From positions 558,001-622,000 of the forward strand of contig NZ_CP042434.1 of the NCBI RefSeq assembly GCF_007971385.1: a stretch of DNA of 64,000 bases. The letters are read 5' to 3'. Under the pieces are notes generated by a model. It was given only the letters and a program-made list of their open reading frames with translations. It searched no databases and was not told the origin of the DNA. Positions 18,680 through 28,550 of the stretch are shown here, piece after piece. Position numbers and translations under genes: made by a program. Origin of the DNA: Arachidicoccus ginsenosidivorans (GTDB lineage: Bacteria; Bacteroidota; Bacteroidia; Chitinophagales; Chitinophagaceae). The stretch's first letter is position 1, and the number at the start of each line of letters is the position of its first letter.

Positions 18680-19138
18680 CTACACTGCATCTGCCATATG
18701 ATCTCTGCTTATTTCCAGGACCTGCAATTTTGCAGTGAGTAATTTAATCTTTTGAATAATCGCTTGCAGATCATCGAGCCAATCCTGATTTAGTCTTTCG
18801 TACATATTGATTTCATTTAAGAAATACAAATGTGTATTAATAATATCGCGGGGAGTATTGCCAGAAAAAACACGTAGCAACAACCCAACCAAGCCCTTAC
18901 TAATCGCATTATCGCTTTCTGCTGTAAAGTACACCCTGTTATCCATCAAACTTGCTTTAATCCAGATATTACTTCTGGCACCCTTTACAAGATGCTCCTT
19001 ATCTAATTGCGCTTTAGCAATAGGCGCTAGTTCATTGCCAATCTGAATAAGTTTTCTAAAATAAGGGAATCGATGTGCCCTATCAGAAAACTGTTCAAAC
19101 TCTTCAATGATCTTATCTTGAATGTTATCAATTTTCAT
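18680..19138 (-). CDS. SufE-like protein lacking the catalytic cysteine
   Basis: 152 residues with the SufE fold throughout: IIEEFEQFSDRAHRFPYFRKLIQIG, VYFTAESDNAISKGLVGLLLRVFSG, TPRDIINTHLYFLNEI. SufE normally accepts sulfur from SufS on a Cys in VKGCQS. Here the site reads LVKGARSNIW, with Ala54 encoded by GCC, so sulfur transfer by the usual chemistry is not possible. The usual C-terminal SPTRSNG region is also changed (YERLNQDW). No sufS, sufB or sufC gene is near. It may be a non-catalytic partner or a decayed paralogue. Confidence 0.8.
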   Translation of the reverse strand: MKIDNIQDKIIEEFEQFSDRAHRFPYFRKLIQIGNELAPIAKAQLDKEHLVKGARSNIWIKASLMDNRVYFTAESDNAISKGLVGLLLRVFSGNTPRDIINTHLYFLNEINMYERLNQDWLDDLQAIIQKIKLLTAKLQVLEISRDHMADAV

Positions 19139-19619
19139 ACTGCTTTCGTTAAATAGTGTAAAAATAAAAATGAGGATTACAAATTTAATGTTTTCTGGTT
19201 AAAAGGAGGTTTAAATTATATGCGGTTGTGGATAAATTGGGACTTGCAAAATTTCATAAAAACTGCATTGGCAAGCGATAATATATAACATTCTAAAAAT
19301 AGATTGAATTAAATATTTACATGAAAATAATATGAACCGCTGAACAAAACTGCATATAGCTTAATAAATGTAGTCCTTATTCATCAGGATATTTACCCCG
19401 CATCTCCCCCGTCTTCCAAAACCATAAAAATCATAACTAATTAATTTACAGATATCTACAACCACCTGTAGACGAATGGTAGACGCAAACAGGAGGCTAT
19501 GTAGTTCATTAGTAGCACCTTTTAATTTGGTTGACCGTAATGTGTGGCTGATATTTGTTCCCATTCATATCACTACGCATGTAATAAAATTTATCGCCTG
19601 ACTTTTTTCAATACACCTT
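19139..19619. other. Gene-free stretch upstream of the WG-repeat gene
   Basis: 481 bp, AT-rich. On the minus strand a -7 element TAAATTTG (19187-19180) probably serves the SufE-like gene. I see no other supported element; a 67-codon minus-strand frame at 19361-19564 has no family features. Confidence 0.5.
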
Positions 19620-22115
19620 ATGCATCCATTAACCTATTTAAAGCACAGAAAACTATTTGTATTTGCGGCATTGCTAATACTTTGCTGTCGTGGTCAGGCA
19701 CAAACCAGAAAGTATGAAGCAGGTTCTGATTTTGAGTTTGGTTTTGCCAGAATACTAACAAACAAAAACAGCACCGGTCAGCGTACACAAAATATCCAGC
19801 ATTATATAGACCCAGAAGGCCATATTGCCTTTGATTCCATATTAAGGGGTGGCTTTCTTGCCAAAACTAAGTGGGAATTTCCAGATGACACCACCTTGCT
19901 TCCTGAACACTATTACGTTGTCGTGGAGAAAAAAAAGAAACTTGGCGTACTAACCAGTGACGGACACTGGCTATTAAGGCCTTTGTACGATACAATTGAC
20001 ACGAGAAATCCAATGGGGTGGATTGTCAAAAAAGATGGGCATCAATCTATCTTTACTAAAAATGGCCTCGCAGTTCCCCTTAAATTTGAACAGGTCTGGC
20101 AGATGGATAGCAATTATTACAATGTAGTGCAACAGGGAAAATGGGGCGTTTATAGTAAAAAAGACAGCACGCTGGTAATTCCTTGCCTATATGAGGATAT
20201 GGATTATTGTTATAGTTGTCAGGATAAAGGTGATTACGTATTTGCCAAAATAAAGGGCAAGTGGGGCATTGTAGATATCCACAACAAAATACGGGTGCCA
20301 TTTCAATACGACCATCGCCATATTAATATGACCAGTGGTAATATGGTCTATGCCCTCTACCATAACAATACGCAGCTGAAGATTAACCTTACTACTGGCA
20401 AGGTAGACTCCTGTCAATGCGCGCCAAATGATAACGGGGATAGCATAGATTTAGAGGGTGGATTTAAACTTGTCGAACAAAACAATTTGTATGGTTTGGT
20501 AAATGCCGCAGGCAAAAACATCCTGGATTATAAATATTCACAAATCCTTTATGAATCAGATTCGGCCTGGATCAATGTGCCAGCGCCTTATGTTCAGATC
20601 CGAAACGAGCATGGCTGGGGTATAGCAGATACAACAGGTAAGCTCTTGGTGCCACCCATATATGACCATATTTCAATGGTATCAAATGACAGTTTATTGA
20701 TTTGTACCCGTAAAATTGGCGGGATCTATCAAGACGTCTTGATAAACTTGCACATTGGGCAAATATTGCCGGATCATTATGACGCGATAAAGGCAGCCGC
20801 CACTGATCATCAAATTGACAGTCCTGTTGTACATTTTCTCCAACTTGAAAAAAATAACCTGTTTGGATTGTATAATCCTGCTACAAAAGTATTAATCCCC
20901 CCTAATTTCGATGAGATTAAGCACTATCAGTTCTCCACTCAATTTCCACACGCTGTGGTCGTTAAAAAAAACGGGCTATCTGGTATATTGGACGTAACAA
21001 CAGGCAAATGGATTATCAAGCCAAAGTTCAACAGCATAGAGACTGAAAAACTACCTGCCGGACTTGCGATTGTTGCGCAAAATGGACAATTTGGCCTATA
21101 CAACTACCTGAGTAAAACAATGATCATTCCACTTAAAAATATCGTTTTATATAAAACAGAGAACAACAAGGCATTACTTGTGAAAGCCGGACTAAAATAT
21201 GGACTACAGGATTTTAAAGGGGATAAGATTACAGATTCTTCCTATGATGAAATCCATTCGTTGAATGATTCTTTATATGTACTCATGTCCAGAGATGCGC
21301 AATTTAATAATCATTACCGCTTTTACAATAGTCAAAGCAAGGATTATTACACTGCCCCAGGCGATACCCTTGAAGGTGTTTATGTGGACACCATGGCAAT
21401 TCTCGTAAAAAATGCGCATTATTTCCTTTGGAATCCCGCGACCCGCCAAATCATTCACGGGCCATATGACAAAAATGGCGCGCCTACCTTCATCGATGTC
21501 TTTACCCGAGGGCTGGCTATATTTTACAATGGGCATAAAAAAGCAGGTGTGTTAACGACTAATGGCAACCTTATTGCACCCGCTATCTATGACGGCCTCA
21601 CGCGTTTTAAAAATGGGTATTCGCTTATTTTGAAAGGAAAAAACAAAAGAGGTGTATTCCAATATGGATTTTTAGATTCCACGGGCAGGACAGTCATACC
21701 GGCAAGTTATGACCTGGATCAAAATCGACAAGTCTCCGATTACTTTATGGATAGTTGTTTTGTACTCCTTTTGCAAGACAGCCTAGGTCATTACTTGACC
21801 GGACTCGCCAATCAAAATGGCCGGCAGATCATCCAGCCTTTATACAGTAAAATTATTGCTCAGCAACAAGGCCAGTACTATATTGTCAAAAAAAATAATT
21901 TGTTCGGCATAATAGACCGGTTGGGAAATACAATATTACCGGTCGTATTCAGTGACATTGGTCTAAGTTCCTGGCCAGTTTATGAGCAGCAGTATGGTTT
22001 TCATTTTCCGATATTTGCCAAAAAAGGTGGCTCCTGGCACTATTACCTAAAAGATAGCTCCATGCTCCCTATAGTAGTAGCTAGACATATACAATTTAAC
22101 GAAGCTATTTTTTAA
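19620..22115 (+). CDS. WG-repeat protein
   Basis: 831 residues, signal peptide (FAALLILCCRGQAQ), then about 14 WG/KWG-type repeats of 40-60 residues. Each has the core (K/N)xx(W/F/L)G(V/I/L)(Y/L)... followed by (V/I)IPxxYDxI, for example GKWGVYSKKDSTLVIPCLYEDM, NNLYGLVNAAGKNILDYKY and NNLFGIIDRLGNTILPVVF. Such repeats form beta-rich solenoids or propellers in exported proteins; function unknown. Followed after 53 bp by a DUF1266 gene on the same strand. Confidence 0.85.
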   Translation: MHPLTYLKHRKLFVFAALLILCCRGQAQTRKYEAGSDFEFGFARILTNKNSTGQRTQNIQHYIDPEGHIAFDSILRGGFLAKTKWEFPDDTTLLPEHYYVVVEKKKKLGVLTSDGHWLLRPLYDTIDTRNPMGWIVKKDGHQSIFTKNGLAVPLKFEQVWQMDSNYYNVVQQGKWGVYSKKDSTLVIPCLYEDMDYCYSCQDKGDYVFAKIKGKWGIVDIHNKIRVPFQYDHRHINMTSGNMVYALYHNNTQLKINLTTGKVDSCQCAPNDNGDSIDLEGGFKLVEQNNLYGLVNAAGKNILDYKYSQILYESDSAWINVPAPYVQIRNEHGWGIADTTGKLLVPPIYDHISMVSNDSLLICTRKIGGIYQDVLINLHIGQILPDHYDAIKAAATDHQIDSPVVHFLQLEKNNLFGLYNPATKVLIPPNFDEIKHYQFSTQFPHAVVVKKNGLSGILDVTTGKWIIKPKFNSIETEKLPAGLAIVAQNGQFGLYNYLSKTMIIPLKNIVLYKTENNKALLVKAGLKYGLQDFKGDKITDSSYDEIHSLNDSLYVLMSRDAQFNNHYRFYNSQSKDYYTAPGDTLEGVYVDTMAILVKNAHYFLWNPATRQIIHGPYDKNGAPTFIDVFTRGLAIFYNGHKKAGVLTTNGNLIAPAIYDGLTRFKNGYSLILKGKNKRGVFQYGFLDSTGRTVIPASYDLDQNRQVSDYFMDSCFVLLLQDSLGHYLTGLANQNGRQIIQPLYSKIIAQQQGQYYIVKKNNLFGIIDRLGNTILPVVFSDIGLSSWPVYEQQYGFHFPIFAKKGGSWHYYLKDSSMLPIVVARHIQFNEAIF

Positions 22116-22168
22116 AATCTTTCATCGTTTTAAATCTTCCGTTTTAACAAACCCTACAAACATCTATT

Positions 22169-22882
22169 ATGCTTAACCTCTTCAAATCAAAGCCTTTACT
22201 GGATAACTTTTATCAGCAAAATAAATTGGACCCTCAACTGGAGCCTTTTTTAAATATCGGCGCACTACTTTTGGAATTCAATCAAAAAAGAGACAGTCTG
22301 ACCCTTAGATCCAGGTTGCCATCTCAAGATTTAATAGCTTTGCTGGGTAGCGCCTGGGGGCTAAATGACTCAGTATCCTGCAAGCAACTCCTTGAGGAAT
22401 TACTGACACTGCCTAATCAAACTCAGCAGGCAGATTATATTAATGCTATCTTACTGCAAAGGTGCAATGTAAATCCTCTCGCCTACGGTGTTTTGGTGAG
22501 CCCCGGAAAATTATTTACTTGCCTGGAAAAAAATTGCCAGACTATATTTACTGGTCAAGACCATCCCTTTGATCGCATCCGTTTTGACGCCATAGGCAAT
22601 GTAACCGCCTGGGATCTGGAAAGAGCCGGCCTGGTATGCCGGTATGGTTATAATATTAGTTGGCTCACAAAGGAGGAAACAATTGCTTACCTTAAGCGGC
22701 TTTATAAACTGGCCTCAAACTATTATGATAACTGGGCAGATTATTATATCGCGTACATGAAAGCACGTACGCTATTTTATGAAGAACAGGAAACTGAATA
22801 TATTGATTATGTATATACGTTAAGGGACCTATATAGTAATGCGGCCTATTTCTGTTGTAAATACCCTATTCAAAACTTCTAA
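22169..22882 (+). CDS. DUF1266 family protein
   Basis: 237 residues, no signal peptide. The C-terminal half has the DUF1266 core: FDAIGNVTAWDLERAGLVCRYGYNISWLTKEETIAYL (about 147-183), and YYDNWADYYIAYMKAR. The N-terminal half resembles helical lead-in regions of the family (LIALLGSAWGLNDSVSCKQLLEEL). DUF1266 proteins are often near polymorphic-toxin or WG-repeat genes; function unknown. Confidence 0.7.
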   Translation: MLNLFKSKPLLDNFYQQNKLDPQLEPFLNIGALLLEFNQKRDSLTLRSRLPSQDLIALLGSAWGLNDSVSCKQLLEELLTLPNQTQQADYINAILLQRCNVNPLAYGVLVSPGKLFTCLEKNCQTIFTGQDHPFDRIRFDAIGNVTAWDLERAGLVCRYGYNISWLTKEETIAYLKRLYKLASNYYDNWADYYIAYMKARTLFYEEQETEYIDYVYTLRDLYSNAAYFCCKYPIQNF

Positions 22883-22908
22883 ATATTATACAATTAAATT
22901 TTTCCATT

Positions 22909-23454
22909 ATGAAACACAGCCAATTAACCCATTTGTTTTTAGCTACAGTAATAATTACGACTTCTGCCTTAGTCTGTGGTTGCGGCCATGCACATCTCAC
23001 TAAAGGCACTTTGGTGGATCCGTTACAAAATCAGTTACTTAAATTAGAAACCAACAAGGCCAATAAAGGCAAAAGAGTCAGCGTAATTGGCTACCCTAAT
23101 TTCACAGGAGATATTAAAACGGGCATAAATGACGATCCTGTACTTAATGTCAACAGCGAACGGGATGGAAAAGGTCGATTACTCGCCAGTTTTACGATTC
23201 CATTTGGCAAGGGTGCTAATGAAGTTCATGTTCCAGAGACATTCACTAATCACGATATTGTTCTTTATGATAATGACGGGCTAAAACATAGTTATGCTGA
23301 AAAATTACAGTTTAGTTTTACCCTGTCCATCCAGGATAATCGTACCCGTATTACCCAATACCCTTTAAATGCAGCAGGACTGCCAATAATGGACAGCGCC
23401 ATAAAAGTCTATCCAACTTACCTGACAGATATCAGGATAGACAAGATTCAATAA
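22909..23454 (+). CDS. Hypothetical lipoprotein next to a receptor remnant
   Basis: 181 residues. The signal peptide ends in a lipobox-like LVCGC (either Cys could be lipidated), followed by HAHLTKGTL. The mature part has beta-strand spacing and ends VYPTYLTDIRIDKIQ. I do not recognise the family. It stands just before the truncated TonB receptor, so it may once have been that receptor's partner. Confidence 0.5.
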   Translation: MKHSQLTHLFLATVIITTSALVCGCGHAHLTKGTLVDPLQNQLLKLETNKANKGKRVSVIGYPNFTGDIKTGINDDPVLNVNSERDGKGRLLASFTIPFGKGANEVHVPETFTNHDIVLYDNDGLKHSYAEKLQFSFTLSIQDNRTRITQYPLNAAGLPIMDSAIKVYPTYLTDIRIDKIQ

Positions 23455-23588
23455 TATCATCTCCGCCTATGGGTCATGCATCCATAAAAGTTGATTGTCT
23501 TTTGGCAATGCCCTCTACATGCAGGTAATCCCCTTTGTATAGGGGGCATCTTACTTGCCCAACACGTAAAAGCACCAAAAGTGCTTAA

Positions 23589-24023
23589 AGAGAAAGAATG
23601 CTCAGGGGCAAATCCGCCTATAAGGGCTTTGAATTAGGGGTAAATTATCATCCCTGGACAGCACTTGCTACAGGCATCAATTACACTTACATCAAACGTA
23701 ACAACCTGACCAATCCGGCAATCTATTTTACAGATGTCCCTAAAAGTAAATTATTCACTTTTGTGCAGTACGCTATTAATTCCTGCTTATCGTTACATGC
23801 GGATGCAGCGTTGGACGCCAAACGTTACAGTACCTCCTATGGTACCATAGCAGATGGCTATACTTTAATGAATGCCAGTGCAAAATTGCACCGCTGGAAA
23901 TGCTTCTTTCTGGAAGGAGGCGTAAATAATATATTCGACAAAAACTATGCATTAACTGAAGGATATCCGCAGGCAGGCCGAAATTTCTTGATTAACCTCC
24001 ATTATAACCTCCAATGCGATTAG
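23589..24023 (+). pseudogene. C-terminal remnant of a TonB-dependent receptor
   Basis: About 144 codons, in frame to the stop at 24023, equivalent to the last barrel strands of a receptor: GFELGVNYHPWTALATGINYTYI, LMNASAKL, FFLEGGVNNIFDKNYALTEGYPQAGRNFLI. There is no signal peptide, plug or N-terminal barrel, and an in-frame stop lies at 23586. The 130 bp upstream has no homologous frame. Unlike the other broken genes here, a single-base correction cannot repair this one, so a real deletion of about 1.5 kb is likely. It overlaps the following peroxidase gene by 10 bp. Confidence 0.75.
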
Positions 24024-25157
24024 GCGTCAATCTATTTACAGTTTTTATGGTGCTGCTCCTAAGCTTGGCTGGTGCAATTATGGCCTGTTCATTTACATCC
24101 AGCCAACCATTTTTACCGGTAGATACACTTGCCAGACCCCAATCATTGCAGCTGGCTTTCCCGGCCTACTTTGGGCACCATTACAGTATCCCTGAGAACA
24201 ATCCACAAACAATCGAAGGCTTTGAACTGGGCAGAATGCTGTTTTACGAGAAAGCGCTGTCTATAAACAATACCATATCCTGTGCGTCCTGCCACCAGCA
24301 GCAGCATGCTTTCAGTGATACGGTAGCCTTTAGCACGGGCGTGGATGGCATAAAGCAAACCCGCAATACGATGGCGCTTATCAATTTGCTGTGGTTGCGG
24401 CATTTCTTTTGGGATGGTCGGGTGACAGGTCTTGAAAATCAAGTGGACACTCCAATGATCAACCAACATGAGATGGGACAATCCTTCCAAAAAAGCATCC
24501 AAAAACTAAAGGAGAAAAAGTTCTACGGTAAGAAATTCAAGGCAGCCTTTGGCGACGAAAAAATCACCAAGGACAGAATCGAAAAGGCGCTCGCACAGTT
24601 TGAGCGAGGTTTAATTTCCTGTAACGCCAAATATGACAAGTATCTACAGGGCAAATGTACACCTACACAAAGCGAGCTTAGGGGGATCCAGTTGTTTTAT
24701 GGCAATCCCACCACAGTGGCTTATACGCGGAGACCTAATTGTAGCCATTGTCATGGGGGGGCCAAAGACTTATGAAGAACTGTACATGAATAATGGACTG
24801 GACAGTACTTTTAAGGACCTTGGCAGAGCCGACATAACCAATGCAAATGATGACAGGGGACGTTTTCGCGTGGTAACGCTCAGAAATATTGCACTCACGC
24901 CGCCCTATATGCATGACGGAAGGTTTAAAACGCTCGAGGCGGTGCTTGATCATTATAGCGATCACATCCTTAGCAGTCAAACCCTCAGTCCGTTTTTAAA
25001 TACGGTAACCGTCGTATCGGGGCCACAGCACAGCTCATTTACCCGGCAGGAAAAAGCAGATTTACTTGCTTTTCTAAAGATGCTGACAGACTCCAGCTTT
25101 ATTACAAACCCTCAATTTTCGGATCCTTTTATACAGAAAACCACCACAAATAATTAA
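24014..25157 (+). CDS. Di-heme cytochrome c peroxidase / MauG family, frameshifted in this sequence
   Basis: The reconstructed protein has 380 residues: signal or anchor segment, first heme motif C90-A-S-C93-H94 in ISCASCHQQQHAF, second motif CSHCH near residue 245, and a distal region NIALTPPYMHDGRFKTLEAVLDHY. The frame breaks in a G7 run (24755-24761) directly after CSHCHGG. This break needs loss of one G or gain of two, unlike all others here. Periplasmic. Followed by a molybdopterin-oxidoreductase-like domain gene and preceded by the receptor remnant, a set seen in metal- or redox-linked uptake clusters. Confidence 0.82.
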
Positions 25158-25209
25158 AAAACAATAAATTCGTCACTGAATGATTCCTCAAGCTTCAAAA
25201 ACAATCCTA

Positions 25210-25731
25210 ATGATGAAATTAAGATATATAACCTTGCCACTGATCCTATTATTTTTTGGTCTCGGACAATCAAACGCCCTTAGCGCACAAAACAATACTA
25301 CAACGAATATCGCCTTACAAATCAAGGGAGAAGTGCTAACTCCTTTAAATTTGACGATTAAACAGCTAAAAGAATACCCAACACACCAAGTCGACGTCAA
25401 AGACAAAAATGGTAAATCGCACCGCTATACGGGCGTTTATGTGCAGGATGTCCTGACAAAGGCTGGGGTCACTACTGGCCACGACCTTAAAGGAGAAAAT
25501 CTAACCAAATACGTATTGGCCGATTGTGCAGATGGTTATCAGGTTCTATATTCTTTGGCAGAACTCGATAGCAGCTTTACCGCCCACCCACCGATTATCG
25601 CCTATCAGATGGATGGTCAGCCGTTGTTTCAGAGTAAAGGCCCCTTGCGCATGGTGATGCCTCAAGATAAAAAGCCAGCCAGAGACTGCTTTCAATTAAA
25701 ATCACTGAGCGTGCATTTTGCCAAAGAGTAA
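25210..25731 (+). CDS. Secreted stand-alone sulfite-oxidase-like (Oxidored_molyb) domain protein
   Basis: About 173 residues from ATG 25210 (25180 is also possible, but 25210 starts the signal peptide KLRYITLPLILLFFGLGQSNALSAQ). The single domain has the fold of molybdopterin-dependent oxidoreductases: LTIKQLKEYPTHQVDVKDK, YTGVYVQDVLTKAGV, VLADCADGYQVLYSLAELD, GPLRMVMPQDKKPARDCFQLKSLSV. A Cys (ADCADG) lies where some members hold the cofactor, but the usual Arg/Cys set is incomplete. It may be a ligand-binding relative without a cofactor. Confidence 0.75.
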   Translation: MMKLRYITLPLILLFFGLGQSNALSAQNNTTTNIALQIKGEVLTPLNLTIKQLKEYPTHQVDVKDKNGKSHRYTGVYVQDVLTKAGVTTGHDLKGENLTKYVLADCADGYQVLYSLAELDSSFTAHPPIIAYQMDGQPLFQSKGPLRMVMPQDKKPARDCFQLKSLSVHFAKE

Positions 25732-25806
25732 TGATTTTGCTGTTGGCGCTTATTTTTGACAAGGTTCAAAATCATAGTCTGTCACAGCTACTTCCTGCTT
25801 TTAAAA

Positions 25807-25832
25807 CAGGCAGCTTTAAAGTAAGCTGCCTG
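25807..25832 (-). terminator. Probable terminator of the copper operon
   Basis: Inverted repeat CAGGCAGCTT-taaagt-AAGCTGCCTG with 10-bp arms. On the minus strand it is followed by TTTTAAAAGC, a moderate U-tract. It lies 40 bp after the stop of the multicopper oxidase gene. Confidence 0.6.
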
Positions 25833-25871
25833 TAGCTGTCTATTGATGCCTGCAAATGCCCCGTTCAATGT

Positions 25872-28550
25872 CTAATAGGTCAAAGTTATACCGGCACCCC
25901 ATCCCATATCACTGTCGTAATGAGAAGAGACAGAAAAAAGTTTTGTCAGGATGTATTTCCCGCCAAAAGAATATTCCCGGTCAGAATTCACCATAAAACT
26001 TGCCCTTAAACGTGGGGTTAGTGGAATATCTTCCCGACTTAACTGCATCCTGAAATAACCATGATGATCTACACTGCCATCCAATATCATTAGCCATGGC
26101 AGCGTATATTGCATCCCCACATGGAAGACTTTACGGTCATCTTTTGTATTGCTCTGGCCAAATAGACTTTTTTCTTCTTGCTTATGGCGTCTATGTCGCC
26201 AGTCTACCCCCACATATGGAAATAGCCATTGCATCTGATCCAGATATCGGCCAAAATGCGTTTCTACTTCATACCCGTCCGTGTTATTATATCCCAGTCG
26301 CCACTCGCCCTGGAAAGCCCAGCGCGTATTAGCATAGACCAGGCTCCCATCATTACCATTGGTCGCAAAATCATTTTCAGCCTTTAAATGAAACATCCGG
26401 TCATCCATTTTCAACATTTTATACCCCATTTCTGGATGCGGCATTTCTGGATTGACGATACTATCCTGGTAACTGAAGATTCTACCCATCCCACTCATCA
26501 TGTGATAGAGAATATGGCAATGAAAGAACCAATCTCCACTTTCTGATGCATTAAACTCCAAGGTATCAGTTTCCATCGGCATAATATCCACTACATTTTT
26601 CATGGGAGCACGGTCTCCATATTGATTCAGGAGCCGAAAATCATGCCCATGCAGGTGCATAGGATGTCGCATCATGGAATTATTATAAAGGATAATGCGC
26701 AAATTCTCTCCCTTTTTTATCAGAATCTTATCTGCCTCCGACACGGTTTTGTTATTAATCGTCCAGATATAACGGTTCATATTACCGGTCAGTTCAAAAC
26801 GAAAAGTTCGCCACGGGCCCTTTGGTAATACGGTACTGTGTGTTGCCTGCAGCATATTATAATTCAAAGTCTTGGAAGAGGAATTGCTATCTGCTCCACC
26901 ACTATTTTGCATTCCAGCCATATCCATGTCCATTTCACTGCCAATATTAGCACTGCCATGGGAAGCAGACCTATTTTGCGTGTGCGCTTTTGCAGATACG
27001 GGTTCCAAATCCATACCGCATTTGGGACATTTGCCCGGTTTATCCGACTCAACCGCTGGATGCATCGGGCAGCGGTATATTATAGCAGCGCCATTAGCAT
27101 CAGATTTATTATCACGATACTGACTAGCGTCATGGCCCTGATTCTGACCGAGACCTCCCATATCCATCTTTTGCTTTTCATCCATGCCCATAGCGGGTAT
27201 CGACATGGATTTATGCGCTGCTGCCTGCTCCCCCTCAGGATACATGACTTTATTCATATCCATGGTCTGCAAAGTCATGGACATCCCCATATCATCCATC
27301 TTCCCGCTGGTTCTCATCATTGCATTCATCATTTTCATGCCCTCAAAATAATGAAGGCGACCCAGGGATTTTGCAGGCACTGCCCTGCCTGATCCCAACC
27401 ATAGTGAGGCAGCACCTGTTCTGTCTTCCGCTGTGGCTAAAAACTGATAACTTTTATTTGAAGGAATGGTAACCACAATATCATAAGTCTCTGAAGGACC
27501 AATAATCATGTCATCTACCATAACTGGCATTACATCATTCCCATCACTGGCCACCACCATTAATTTTCCACCGCTGAATTTAAGCCAGAAATAAGTGGAG
27601 GCCGCCCCGTTCACGACTCTTAACCGGACTTTATCACCTGCTTTGAATTTTTGGAGCTTGCTGGAAGGGCTGCCATTTAATAAGAATTGCTCATAATAGA
27701 CATCACTGACATCCATGGCCTTCATTCTTTTCCATTCATTAAGCAGCTTTACACCAAACTTGCCCGCTGCGATAGCCTCACTATAGCTCTGAACCGCATG
27801 CTTTTTAATGGAGAACCAATCAGAAGCCGTATGTAGTCTGCGATCTATCTCCTTAGGTTTCATATGACTCCAATCACTCAACACAATTGGGATGGTTGGG
27901 ATGTTTGGTTCCGTTCTTTTATTAAAGATAAGCGCTCCATATAGCCCAATTTGCTCTTGCAAAGCATAATGACTGTGGTACCAGTAGGTGCCCGCCTGCA
28001 CCACCGGAAATTTATAGATATAAGTCGTATGCGCAGCAATGGGATGCTGCGTCAGATAAGCCACTCCATCCATTTGATTGGCCAGTTGCACGCCGTGCCA
28101 ATGAACAGCGGTTGGTTCATCTGTATTATTATGGACATATATCAGCGCTGTATCGCCTATTGTAAAAACAAGCGTCGGCCCAGGCAACTGCCCATTTACC
28201 GCAATGGCCTTGCTTTTTTTCCCGGCATAATTAACCGTGGAGTCTGTTATATAAAGATCATACCTGATCGTCTTAGCATTAATGGATCCGGGGGCAAAAT
28301 GAATCCCGGCTCCTGCCGCCTGCACTGGCCTTTGCGCAATATCCTGCTCCATATTAGAAAGTTTGCCCGTAGGCGGCTCACTTCCAGGTAATGTCGGCCG
28401 GGCTACCGGCACCGCAAAATCTCTAAAGGGTGTAAATTCATGATTATTTCCGTGATCAAAGGTCGGTTTAGTCTGGGCATTTGCCTTGTAAATGCTAATG
28501 ATTAGCATCAACAACAAAAAACCAATAAACCGCCTGGTATATATTTTCAT
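25872..28550 (-). CDS. Multicopper oxidase fused to a heavy-metal-binding domain and a C-terminal barrel (CopA-CopB-like)
   Basis: 892 residues, signal peptide, three cupredoxin domains with all four copper-ligand blocks: HWHGVQL (150-156), WYHSHY (190-195), HPMHLHGHDF (about 627-636) and FHCHILYHMMSGMG (about 675-688). Between domains 2 and 3 is a Met-rich insert (MMNAMMRTSGKMDDMGMSM) followed by a YHS-like metal-binding unit, YRCPMHPAVESDKPGKCPKCGMDL (about 491-514). After residue 720 comes a strand-rich tail like the CopB outer-membrane protein (WAFQGEWRLGYNNTDGYEVETHFG to the terminal ITLTY). It likely oxidises or sequesters copper in the periplasm. With DUF3347 and a Cys/His-rich gene it forms a copper locus. 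Confidence 0.85.
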   Translation of the reverse strand: MKIYTRRFIGFLLLMLIISIYKANAQTKPTFDHGNNHEFTPFRDFAVPVARPTLPGSEPPTGKLSNMEQDIAQRPVQAAGAGIHFAPGSINAKTIRYDLYITDSTVNYAGKKSKAIAVNGQLPGPTLVFTIGDTALIYVHNNTDEPTAVHWHGVQLANQMDGVAYLTQHPIAAHTTYIYKFPVVQAGTYWYHSHYALQEQIGLYGALIFNKRTEPNIPTIPIVLSDWSHMKPKEIDRRLHTASDWFSIKKHAVQSYSEAIAAGKFGVKLLNEWKRMKAMDVSDVYYEQFLLNGSPSSKLQKFKAGDKVRLRVVNGAASTYFWLKFSGGKLMVVASDGNDVMPVMVDDMIIGPSETYDIVVTIPSNKSYQFLATAEDRTGAASLWLGSGRAVPAKSLGRLHYFEGMKMMNAMMRTSGKMDDMGMSMTLQTMDMNKVMYPEGEQAAAHKSMSIPAMGMDEKQKMDMGGLGQNQGHDASQYRDNKSDANGAAIIYRCPMHPAVESDKPGKCPKCGMDLEPVSAKAHTQNRSASHGSANIGSEMDMDMAGMQNSGGADSNSSSKTLNYNMLQATHSTVLPKGPWRTFRFELTGNMNRYIWTINNKTVSEADKILIKKGENLRIILYNNSMMRHPMHLHGHDFRLLNQYGDRAPMKNVVDIMPMETDTLEFNASESGDWFFHCHILYHMMSGMGRIFSYQDSIVNPEMPHPEMGYKMLKMDDRMFHLKAENDFATNGNDGSLVYANTRWAFQGEWRLGYNNTDGYEVETHFGRYLDQMQWLFPYVGVDWRHRRHKQEEKSLFGQSNTKDDRKVFHVGMQYTLPWLMILDGSVDHHGYFRMQLSREDIPLTPRLRASFMVNSDREYSFGGKYILTKLFSVSSHYDSDMGWGAGITLTY

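Noticed and set aside
19361..19564. 67-codon minus-strand frame in the 19.1-19.6 kb spacer
   Set aside because: No recognisable features and no promoter at a suitable place.
24740..24780. Programmed frameshift in the di-heme peroxidase at the G7 run
   Set aside because: Run-length errors occur in many unrelated genes here, so a sequencing cause is simpler; no stimulating structure was recognised.
26838..27392. 184-codon plus-strand frame inside the multicopper oxidase gene
   Set aside because: Antisense to the Met/His-rich insert; the His-rich translation is a by-product of the opposite strand's codons.
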